A stretch of DNA of 64,000 bases from Anaerolineae bacterium (GTDB lineage Bacteria > Chloroflexota > Anaerolineae > Aggregatilineales > Phototrophicaceae): assembly GCA_022824465.1 (NCBI GenBank), contig JAJDZV010000005.1:62001-126000 (forward strand), written 5' to 3'. Positions 17,404 through 25,211 of this stretch are shown in pieces. Position numbers and translations under genes: made by a program. The notes beneath the pieces were generated by a model that saw only the letters and a list, made by a program, of their open reading frames with translations, searched no databases and had not been told where the DNA came from. Positions within the stretch are counted from its first letter, which is position 1. Every line of letters begins with the position of its first letter.

Positions 17404-18594
17404 TTATTCTTCGCCCGCAATCAAGCTGCGGATTTGTTCGCCTGCGTTGCCAAAGGCGTCTTCCGCGCTTGATTCACCGGTGCGCACCAATTCCATCGCG
17501 TTGCCCCACGCCGACCATACCGAAGCCATCTCGGGAATCGCCGGCATGGCCAAGCCTTCGCTGCCGGCGGCGACAAAGCCGAGCATGATCTCGTCTTCCA
17601 AGCCATCACGCGCTTCCAGCAAGGCGGGCGGACGCGGATCGGCGCTGTATAGCGACTGCATCGTTTCTACCGTGGCTACATAATCCAGCAGGAAAGTTTC
17701 CGCCAGGATCTTGTTTTCGCTGAAGGCGCTCACCATAAAGCCTTGCACGCCCAGGAAAGGCTTGCCGGCCCCGCCGGGTCCGGCCGGTATAGCCGCCACT
17801 TCAAAGCTGACGCCGGATTCTTCTATGCGCGGGATCGCCCAGGGACCGGTGATGATCATGGCGGCATCGCCCGATTCAAACATGGTGTGCATCACGTCGT
17901 AGTCGATGCCGGTCGGCATCAAGCCATCGGCGCCGTAGGCCTCAAGATAGGCGGCGGCCGCGATCGAACCTTCGCTGTCCATGCCGACGTCGCCGGGATC
18001 ATAACCTTCGTCGGTCAAGCCAAAGATATATCCGCCGAATGCCGTTTGCACGGGGAAGAAGTGGTAGGGATTGTTGTCGAACATGATGAAACCGTATTGC
18101 GAGGCGCCATCGGCGATGAGCTGCTCGCTGATCGCGCGGACATCGTCCCAAGTTGCTGGGTTATCAGCCACCAGTTCCGTATTGCGAAGGAAGGCGACAT
18201 TCTCGGCGGCATAGGGCAAGCCGTATTGCGCGCCTTCATAAACGAAAGCGGACAGCGACGCGGGCAGGAACTGATCGGCGACGTCAGAAACGTCAATCTC
18301 CGCCAGCAATCCGTTCACGGCTAATTCGCCAAGCCAATCGTGCGCGCCGATGATCATATCGGGTCCTTCGCCCGCCGGCGCGGCCGTTTTGAATTGGTCG
18401 CGGATATCGCCGAAGCCAAGCTCGTGCACGACGACGGCAATGCCAAATTCATCCTCGAACTGCGCGCCAAGCTCCTCCAGGATCGGGGCGCGCGTATCGT
18501 CAGCCCAGATTGTGAGGCTGTCGTCTTGCGCCGAGACGGCAAAGGCGCTGGCAAGCAGCAGCATGACCAACAAGAAGAGTCGTGTGGATTTCAT
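17404..18594 (-). CDS. MalE-type sugar ABC substrate-binding protein
   Basis: The 396-residue protein begins with a signal peptide of about 22 residues ending AVSAQ, cut by signal peptidase I; there is no lipobox Cys. The mature start SLTIWADDTRAPILEEL and the segment GPDMIIGAHDWLGELA follow the maltose/maltodextrin-binding (family 1) pattern. It would bind an oligosaccharide outside the membrane and deliver it to the MalF and MalG permeases encoded downstream. A good promoter lies 50-80 bp upstream. The lack of a lipid anchor is worth noting if the cell is monoderm. Confidence 0.92.
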   Translation of the reverse strand: MKSTRLFLLVMLLLASAFAVSAQDDSLTIWADDTRAPILEELGAQFEDEFGIAVVVHELGFGDIRDQFKTAAPAGEGPDMIIGAHDWLGELAVNGLLAEIDVSDVADQFLPASLSAFVYEGAQYGLPYAAENVAFLRNTELVADNPATWDDVRAISEQLIADGASQYGFIMFDNNPYHFFPVQTAFGGYIFGLTDEGYDPGDVGMDSEGSIAAAAYLEAYGADGLMPTGIDYDVMHTMFESGDAAMIITGPWAIPRIEESGVSFEVAAIPAGPGGAGKPFLGVQGFMVSAFSENKILAETFLLDYVATVETMQSLYSADPRPPALLEARDGLEDEIMLGFVAAGSEGLAMPAIPEMASVWSAWGNAMELVRTGESSAEDAFGNAGEQIRSLIAGEE

Positions 18595-18646
18595 CTCGTT
18601 TTCCCTCTATATGTCTTGTGTACCTTATGTTAGGCGTGATGCTGCA

Positions 18647-18674
18647 ATTCTATTCTGATTTTGCCGATTATCAA
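18647..18674 (-). promoter_or_regulatory. Promoter of the Mal-type transporter operon
   Basis: On the minus strand TTGATA is followed after 16 bases by TAGAAT, ending 53 bp before the binding-protein ATG. Both boxes differ by one base from consensus. No ATTGT-N2-ACAAT palindrome is present, so this operon is probably outside the GH117 regulon. Confidence 0.65.
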
Positions 18675-18702
18675 TAAGGAAGTGGCTGGCGCGCGAATAT
18701 TG

Positions 18703-19026
18703 TCAGGCCGTCGGCTGTTGCGGAGAGATGTGTCGCAAGTATTCCCAAGTATAGATGCCGGTGCTATGGCCGTCGTCCCAGCTTGGTTGCAGCGCGTAGT
18801 TGCCAACGGCGCTGATAGCGGCAACCGCGTAGGAGCGCCTGGGCGTGAGCTTGAGGATATCGTCGGGCGCGTGCGCCATGCCCATCTTGCCATGGCCGCC
18901 GCGGCACTCGACGCAAGGACAGGCTTCGCGCAGGTGGCTCAAGGGGTAGCGGCTGACCAGACCATCGGTCCAGGTGATTTCCAGCGCGTCCGCATTCCTG
19001 TCCAACGTAATTGCTTGAGGCTTCAC
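18703..19026 (-). CDS. DUF971 domain protein
   Basis: The 107-residue protein is a single DUF971 domain (related to the N-terminal domain of gamma-butyrobetaine hydroxylase). Typical features are the start ITLDRNADALEITWTDG, LREACPCVECRG with a Cys-x-x-Cys pair at about residues 36-39, and WDDGHSTGIYTWEYLR near the end. The Cys and His residues suggest a metal site; such proteins are often found near iron-sulfur or Mrp genes. Here it precedes the sugar transporter operon on the same strand and is divergent from the lipoprotein gene. Cellular role is unknown. Confidence 0.9.
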   Translation of the reverse strand: MKPQAITLDRNADALEITWTDGLVSRYPLSHLREACPCVECRGGHGKMGMAHAPDDILKLTPRRSYAVAAISAVGNYALQPSWDDGHSTGIYTWEYLRHISPQQPTA

Positions 19027-19134
19027 GTCCGATCGCCACTCTCATGTAACTTCAGCAGCGCGTCTATCGTAATAGATACTGACGCGAGCGACCAGTCGTA
19101 AACTCTTCTCGCCTGCGCTCGCCGCCGACTTTAC

Positions 19135-19162
19135 TTGCAGTACGCTTGCGCTCTGCTACAAT
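19135..19162 (+). promoter_or_regulatory. Promoter of lipoprotein gene
   Basis: TTGCAG, 16 bases, then TACAAT, located 42 bp upstream of the lipoprotein ATG at 19205. It lies in the divergent gap shared with the DUF971 gene. Confidence 0.6.
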
Positions 19163-19204
19163 GGCGGCGCTTTCGTCATTGTTTCCAAGGGCGGAGGATA
19201 CAAA

Positions 19205-19894
19205 ATGCCAGCAACCTTTCGTTTGCTGCGACTGCTCGTAGGCATCGTCTTCCTATCGGCTTGCCAGGGACCGACGATTGCGCCGGCGCAGCAAACTGCC
19301 ACGGCCGAGTCCGAGGCGGTCGCCCAGCATATCGCCACCTTGGGCAGCATCGCCGCCACCGGCACCGCTATACAGGCAACTGCGCAGTTTGACCAAGTTG
19401 AAACCGAAGCGGCGCCGACCGAAACGCCGACAATTACGCCGACGCCGGATCCCTTCCCCACCCCAGTCAAGGGCAAGATTTATGTCGCCGAGCAGCGCTT
19501 CGAAGGCGGCCGGATGTTCTGGCTACAGCCCAACGGACAGATTTGGGCGCTCAGCGTTGACGAAAACGGCAACAACATCTGGTCGGTGTACGACGATACC
19601 TTTGTGGAGGGCGAAGCCGAATTTGATGCCAATATCGTGGCGCCGGAGAATCGCCATCAACCCATACGCGGTTTCGGCAAGCTATGGCGGGATAACCTGG
19701 AGGTGCGGCAGGAGCTTGGTTGGGCGCTTGAGTCTGAAGTGGGGCACACGACGCGCTACGAATATCACCATGGCGGCCGCCTTAGCGACGCGAATGTTTA
19801 TGTGCCGGGACCCGGCTATCACCTGGTGCGCAGCGCCAACGGCGACACCTACCGTTTCAACGAGGGTGTTTTCACCTGGTCGATTGAAAGTTAA
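19205..19894 (+). CDS. Secreted lipoprotein of unknown function
   Basis: The 229-residue protein starts with a signal peptide and a lipobox ending LSAC, so Cys20 is probably lipidated. A low-complexity linker with TETPTITPTPDPFPTPV (about residues 75-93) follows, a style common in Chloroflexota surface proteins. The remaining 135 residues form a globular domain rich in aromatic residues (GGRMFWLQPNGQIWAL, NNIWSVYDD, GYHLVRSANGDTYRF). I do not recognise the fold; the WxxxPxG-like pieces recall cell-surface beta-strand repeats. It is 10 bp upstream of the glycosidase-like gene, so the two are probably cotranscribed. Confidence 0.82.
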   Translation: MPATFRLLRLLVGIVFLSACQGPTIAPAQQTATAESEAVAQHIATLGSIAATGTAIQATAQFDQVETEAAPTETPTITPTPDPFPTPVKGKIYVAEQRFEGGRMFWLQPNGQIWALSVDENGNNIWSVYDDTFVEGEAEFDANIVAPENRHQPIRGFGKLWRDNLEVRQELGWALESEVGHTTRYEYHHGGRLSDANVYVPGPGYHLVRSANGDTYRFNEGVFTWSIES

Positions 19895-19904
19895 TCGCTG
19901 ACGG

Positions 19905-22505
19905 ATGTACAGCATGCAGCATCTCCGCCGCCAATCGATCGCTCACGACCAGCCCTTCGAGTATCACATCGCGGCCGACGCCCGCATTAGCAAGACAGAC
20001 TATTGCGACGATCAAGCCTGGGTGGCGCGCCTGGGATCCCGCGATGAAGCGGCAATAGCAATGCAGACCCAGTATGGCGGGCGCGCGGGTTTGGTCAGCT
20101 TGGTACCGATGTGGCGCGTCGGCAATCGAGTGATATATCAGACGCAAGTGTACGCCCGGCGACCGGTGATTACCGCCTTTGCCCCCAATTTCATCCAGAT
20201 TGAAGCGGCGCCCCTGCCAGAGCTTGAATTGGTAGCGCGCTTCCTGGCGCTAGAATCACGCGCGGCGGGCGGCGAGTTTACACTGAAGAATTCCGGCGCC
20301 GAATCGCTTGATGTCCAGCTCGACCTCTTCGGTCATGTAGTTATCAATGAACGCAATCAGACCTTGAATGTGCTGACGATGGAGGATTACAGCCTGGCGC
20401 TGCATCTGGGGCAAGTTGGCAATCTCAACCCAGTGGCGACACTTGAAGGCGCCAGCGTTGAGATCTATGGGGGGCGCATCAGCAGCCCGAAAATTGGTCG
20501 CCGTGTGACACTGGCGCCCGGAGATGAAGCTCGATTGCCCTTTGTCGTCGCGAGCCTGCCTGATATGCGCGACGCATATAGCGTCGCCATGAACTGGTTG
20601 TCTCGGCCTTGGGTCGGCTACTACGAAAACATCGTCCGATGCGCGGCGGCGACGCCGATAATCAGCACGGGCCGCGAGAGTTGGGATCTGCTATTGGATT
20701 TGTCCTTCGCCCAGCTGTTCAAGTCTTTCATGGATCCTACCGAGCATTTGCCTCACGCGTCGCTAGTGGCGACACGCGCCAGCAATCGCGGCTGGAGCCG
20801 GCGCGGCGACGGCAAGGACCATGCGCGCTCCTGGTCCGGGCAAGACCCGACCTTGGCTTATCTGGCTACAAAGGCAGTCGCAGCTTCTAACTTGGAAATC
20901 GCCAAGTCGGTCATTCGCAACTATCTATCGGTCCAGGAGGAATCCGGATTCATCGATCGACGTCCGGGCTTGGGCGGACAACGGCAAGGCGTCCTGCTGA
21001 TGCCGATATTGGCGCGGCTGTCGCTCTTTCTTATAGAGTTGAGCGGCGATCTACCTTTTGCCGTCGAAGCGCTGCCGCAGTTGGCGGCGTTCTTTGGCCG
21101 ATGGCTGGCGACCGATGCCGATGGCGATGGCGTGCCCGAATGGCAATCAGAACGCCAAATGGGTTATATCGCCATGCCGACCTTCGGGCGGGGGCAAGCC
21201 TGGGCGCAGGGCGCGGATATCCGCCAAATGGAGACGCCGGATTTGCTTGCTTACTTGATCTCGGAAGCCGATTCCATAAGGCGCATCGCCGAGTTCGCGG
21301 ACGATGCGGCGACCGCCGAAGTCATGGTAGAGAATCGGGACAGGCTAGAGGCGCAACTGGACGACTTTTGGGATGGCGCGCGTTACGCCTATCGCGATCG
21401 CGACTCGCACCATGCGGGCGGCGAACAGCATCTGCTTCGGCGCGGAGCAGGCGATCAAACACACGAAATCGGCCAGACCTTGGAACCGCCGTCGCGCTTG
21501 ATGATACGCGTGGTCGGCGGTGTCAGCCAGCGACCTCGAATCTCGTTGCATCTGGAAGGCCGGGACGAGCGCGGCGTCGCCTGCCTTATCCAAGCGCCTG
21601 TGGATGACTTTCTCTGGCAGAACCGCCAAGGCGTCTACACAACCGAAGAGCCGCTCTCCCGCGTGGAACGCATCACCGTTAAGGGCTTGAGCCGCGTATA
21701 CAAGGTATATGCCCAGACCATTGACTACGGCAAGCTGGACATTAATGCGCTGCTGCCCTTATGGACCGGTCGACTCTCGTCCGAACGCGCCGGGGCTACG
21801 GTCGAGATGGCGCTGGACGAACAGCTGTTCCTGCAGCCCAACGGTATCACTATGGTGAGCGCCAAAGACCGCAATTATGATCCGTCCAGCGCGCGCGGAG
21901 GCGGCGGCATCTGGATGTACTGGCTGACGCTGGTCGGCGAAGGCATGTTGAGATCCGGCTATCGGCAGGCGGCGACGGATATTGTGAAGCGCGTTATTGA
22001 CATGCTCGCGCGGATCCTTGAGCGCGAGGGAAAGCTGTCACGTTTCTATCATGCTGATGAAGCCAAGGGGTTCGGGGAAGATCATCATATTGGCGGCATC
22101 GTGCCGCTTAGCTTGTTGCATGATGTCATCGGCGTGAGAATCATAGCGCCGGACAAGGTATGGGTGGGCGGCGAGTTCTTTTGGGGACGCGCGGTACGCG
22201 TCGACCAGCATGGAATCACCGTGCGGCGATCAGCGGACGGGACTCAAATTGACTTCCCGTCCGGTCACAGCCAGACCCTGCCCGCCGATGCGCCGTGGCA
22301 GTTGCTGCGCGATCCGGCGCCAGTCACACGGGCCGAAGAGCCAGAGACGATTGAATTGCCCGCAGCAGTGCTCCCAAGCGAGCGAGATGCCGCAGGACCA
22401 GTGTCAATCGAAGTCGAGGACAACAACGGCACGGACACATACAAGTCCGGGCCTGAAGAAGCTTGCGACGATCGGGCGGACGATGATGACGCTTCGCAGG
22501 CATAG
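19905..22505 (+). CDS. Six-hairpin glycosidase-like protein
   Basis: The 866-residue protein has no signal peptide. The first 200 residues look like a beta-sandwich. The middle (about residues 240-510) has an alpha/alpha-toroid look: a helical run with HLPHASLVATRASNRGW, DADGDGVPEWQSE and METPDLLAYL, pieces typical of GH63- and GH15-like six-hairpin enzymes. After an insertion (about 510-600) the barrel seems to resume with GGGGIWMYWLTLVGEGML. The tail is acidic (EEACDDRADDDDASQA). It may trim a cytoplasmic glycan or glycoside. I cannot assign a GH family or place catalytic acids with confidence. It is followed by an ABC exporter gene. Confidence 0.75.
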   Translation: MYSMQHLRRQSIAHDQPFEYHIAADARISKTDYCDDQAWVARLGSRDEAAIAMQTQYGGRAGLVSLVPMWRVGNRVIYQTQVYARRPVITAFAPNFIQIEAAPLPELELVARFLALESRAAGGEFTLKNSGAESLDVQLDLFGHVVINERNQTLNVLTMEDYSLALHLGQVGNLNPVATLEGASVEIYGGRISSPKIGRRVTLAPGDEARLPFVVASLPDMRDAYSVAMNWLSRPWVGYYENIVRCAAATPIISTGRESWDLLLDLSFAQLFKSFMDPTEHLPHASLVATRASNRGWSRRGDGKDHARSWSGQDPTLAYLATKAVAASNLEIAKSVIRNYLSVQEESGFIDRRPGLGGQRQGVLLMPILARLSLFLIELSGDLPFAVEALPQLAAFFGRWLATDADGDGVPEWQSERQMGYIAMPTFGRGQAWAQGADIRQMETPDLLAYLISEADSIRRIAEFADDAATAEVMVENRDRLEAQLDDFWDGARYAYRDRDSHHAGGEQHLLRRGAGDQTHEIGQTLEPPSRLMIRVVGGVSQRPRISLHLEGRDERGVACLIQAPVDDFLWQNRQGVYTTEEPLSRVERITVKGLSRVYKVYAQTIDYGKLDINALLPLWTGRLSSERAGATVEMALDEQLFLQPNGITMVSAKDRNYDPSSARGGGGIWMYWLTLVGEGMLRSGYRQAATDIVKRVIDMLARILEREGKLSRFYHADEAKGFGEDHHIGGIVPLSLLHDVIGVRIIAPDKVWVGGEFFWGRAVRVDQHGITVRRSADGTQIDFPSGHSQTLPADAPWQLLRDPAPVTRAEEPETIELPAAVLPSERDAAGPVSIEVEDNNGTDTYKSGPEEACDDRADDDDASQA

Positions 22506-22580
22506 GATTCAGGACCAGAACCTTGTGATTGGCGCGGCTTCTATAGGCGGCGAATCCACGAGGCCGCCGCGATACGCCTG

Positions 22581-24374
22581 ATGTACCGTGTTCGATCCGG
22601 CGGGGGCAAACGCAAGCGCGAAATTCCGGCGACGAGAATGCAGTGGCGCCGCTTGCTGGGTTATCTGCTGTCACACAAGCTTCGATTGTCCATAGCCGCG
22701 ATCGGCTTGGCGCTCGCCTCAGCGCTTAGCCTGGTGTTTCCCGCCGTGATTCGGGACGTGATTGATTCTGTATTCGCCGACACCGATATTGCGCTGCTTG
22801 ACACCATTACGTTTGTCTTGCTTGCCGTCTTTGCGTTTCGATCGCTGGCCAGCTTTGTGCAGACTTACAACTTGAATTACGTCGGCGAGCGCGTTGTTGT
22901 GCAAATGCGCACCGAGCTATATGCCCACCTGCAAACGCTTTCGATCCGCTTCTATGCCGATCGGCGCGTCGGCGAGTTGATAAGCCGCATCTCTTCCGAT
23001 GTCACGGTCGTGCGAACAGTGCTCACAGGCAATCTCAGCACGTTTTTGCAGCAAACTCTGACACTGATTGGCGCGGTCGCCATCATGTTCTACCTCAACT
23101 GGAGGCTGACGCTCTTCATCATCGTGTTGATGCCGATAATCGTGGCGATTGGCTTCGCGCTCGGCGGTGTGATACGCCGAACCAGCACAAGAGTACAGGA
23201 CGAAATTGCCGGCGCTACGGTCGTCGCCGAAGAGGTTTTCCAGAATATCCGCGAAGTCAAGAGCTTTGTCCGCGAGCGCTACGAAATCGATCGTTATAAC
23301 AGCGCCATCGCGGTTGCCTTTCGCGCCGCCGTCAAATTATTGACCGTGCGCTCGGTCTTCGGTCCCATCATCGCGTTCTTCGCCTTCGCGGGCTTGGCGC
23401 TGATTCTCTGGTATGGCGGACGTGAAGTCCTGGCGGGCCGGCTCAGCCCCGGCGAATTGGTGTCCTTTCTCATCTACGGCTTAACTGTCGCCGCCAATTT
23501 CGCTGGCGTAATCAGTGTCTATTCGCAGGTCCAGGAAGCCATCGGCGCGACCAAACGCGTATTTGAGATCCTTGACGCCAATCCAGATGTCTGCGACGCG
23601 CCGGACGCGCAGGAATTGGAAGCGGTCAGCGGCGCCATAAGGCTGCGCGGCGTGAGCTTCGCCTATGAGGCGGGTCTTAAAGTCTTGAGCGACATCGATC
23701 TGAATATCGCCGCTGGCGAAATCATCGCGCTTGTGGGTCCGAGCGGCGCGGGCAAGAGTACCTTGTTCAATTTGATCCCGCGCTTCTATGATCCTGACAT
23801 CGGCACGATCCGCATCGACGGCTATGACATTCGCCAGGTGACGCAAAGCAGCCTGCGCGGGCATATAGGCATTGTTCCGCAAGAGACGCTGCTATTCGGC
23901 GGCAGCATTCGCGAGAACATACTTTACGGCAAGCTTGACGCCGACGAAGCTGAATTGATCGCGGCGGCGAAATCCGCCAATGCGCACGACTTCATCATGG
24001 CGCTGCCCAAGACATACGATACCGTGGTGGGCGAGCGCGGCGTCAAGCTCAGCGGCGGACAGCGCCAGCGCATTGCGATCGCGCGCGCCCTGCTCAAGAA
24101 TCCCTCGATATTGCTGTTGGACGAAGCCACATCCAGCCTCGACAGCGAAAGCGAACAGCAAGTGCAAGACGCGTTGAGCCGACTGATGAAAGACCGCACG
24201 ACCCTCATAATCGCGCATCGCTTGAGCACGGTACGCGTCGCGCATCGTATTGCGGTGCTTGACCATGGACGCATCATTGAGCTCGGCAGCCACGAAGATC
24301 TGATGGCGCTGCAAGGCCTCTACGCCAGGCTCTACGAGATGCAATTTCGCGAGGCGGACTTGTTCGTCGCGTAG
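22581..24374 (+). CDS. MsbA-type ABC exporter (fused permease and ATPase)
   Basis: The 597-residue half-transporter has six membrane segments in residues about 30-330, then an ATPase domain: Walker A GPSGAGKST, Q-loop VPQETLLF, signature KLSGGQRQR, Walker B ILLLDEATSSLD with catalytic Glu, and the H-loop AHRLSTV. All elements are canonical, so it should work as a homodimer exporting a lipid, peptide or drug. The start could be the Met 19 residues further in (ARMQWRRLL), since no clear ribosome-binding site precedes either. It lies 75 bp after the glycosidase-like gene and 51 bp before a methyltransferase. Confidence 0.93.
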   Translation: MYRVRSGGGKRKREIPATRMQWRRLLGYLLSHKLRLSIAAIGLALASALSLVFPAVIRDVIDSVFADTDIALLDTITFVLLAVFAFRSLASFVQTYNLNYVGERVVVQMRTELYAHLQTLSIRFYADRRVGELISRISSDVTVVRTVLTGNLSTFLQQTLTLIGAVAIMFYLNWRLTLFIIVLMPIIVAIGFALGGVIRRTSTRVQDEIAGATVVAEEVFQNIREVKSFVRERYEIDRYNSAIAVAFRAAVKLLTVRSVFGPIIAFFAFAGLALILWYGGREVLAGRLSPGELVSFLIYGLTVAANFAGVISVYSQVQEAIGATKRVFEILDANPDVCDAPDAQELEAVSGAIRLRGVSFAYEAGLKVLSDIDLNIAAGEIIALVGPSGAGKSTLFNLIPRFYDPDIGTIRIDGYDIRQVTQSSLRGHIGIVPQETLLFGGSIRENILYGKLDADEAELIAAAKSANAHDFIMALPKTYDTVVGERGVKLSGGQRQRIAIARALLKNPSILLLDEATSSLDSESEQQVQDALSRLMKDRTTLIIAHRLSTVRVAHRIAVLDHGRIIELGSHEDLMALQGLYARLYEMQFREADLFVA

Positions 24375-24425
24375 CGGCGCGGCCGAGGTCATTCACTCGA
24401 AATCAAGGCGAGGCGAAAATCTGGC

Positions 24426-25148
24426 GTGGATTCAGTCTTGACATTGCTGTTGGCGCTCCTCGCGCCGGCACTTGCCGCATTTCTCGTATGGTGGCTTGTG
24501 TTCGAGACGGAAGGCGTCTACCTGGGTCGACGAGCCGTCATCGCGCTCTATGACCTCTACGCCAATCGTTACGACCGGATAAAGCAATTCGACGAGCGAG
24601 CCGACCTCATGCTGGTTGCTCTGCCCTTGCTGGATCGCCTCGCGCCGCAAACCGACCCGCTCATTTTGGACGTGGCCACCGGTACGGGCCGCCTGCCGCT
24701 GCTCATGGCGCGGGTCGCCCGCTTCCAGGGGCATGTCATCGGCATCGACGCCAGCCGACGCATGTTGCACAAGGCGCGCGAGAAAGTCCGCCGCGAATGC
24801 TTTGAGCCCTTCGTGACCTTGCTCCGTCACGACGCCAGCGCATTGCCCTTCCCTGACAGATCCTTTAATGTCGTGACCTGTATTGAAGCGCTGGAGTTTA
24901 TGCCTGACCCAAAGCAGACGCTAGCCGAAATGACGCGTGTGCTGCGGCCCGGCGGCTTGCTGCTCGCCACGATACGCATTGATACGCGCTGGATGCCCAA
25001 CCGAACCTGGAGCGAGGCGCGCATGCGGCTAGAGCTTGAAGCCTTAGGGTTGCGCGATGTTGACGTAATGATCTGGCAAGACGACTACAGCCAAGTATGG
25101 GCTTTCAAGAAATCTGTACAACCGCAAACTTCAGGAAATCTCCATTAA
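24426..25148 (+). CDS. Membrane-anchored class I SAM methyltransferase
   Basis: The 240-residue protein starts at GTG and has one N-terminal membrane helix (residues about 4-26) before a methyltransferase domain. SAM-binding motif I reads LDVATGTGRLPLLMA, followed by GIDASRRML, and RPGGLLLATI is the late strand. This resembles UbiE/MenG or phospholipid N-methyltransferases. The anchor suggests a lipid or quinone substrate; no quinone genes are nearby. The last part of the gene and the following 60 bp become AT-rich, the start of the composition shift seen in the next gene. Confidence 0.85.
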   Translation: MDSVLTLLLALLAPALAAFLVWWLVFETEGVYLGRRAVIALYDLYANRYDRIKQFDERADLMLVALPLLDRLAPQTDPLILDVATGTGRLPLLMARVARFQGHVIGIDASRRMLHKAREKVRRECFEPFVTLLRHDASALPFPDRSFNVVTCIEALEFMPDPKQTLAEMTRVLRPGGLLLATIRIDTRWMPNRTWSEARMRLELEALGLRDVDVMIWQDDYSQVWAFKKSVQPQTSGNLH

Positions 25149-25211
25149 CATCTTACCTTATTTTGCTAGACTGCAAGTATAACGTCTCCGCACAAACATA
25201 GAGGGCGAATA

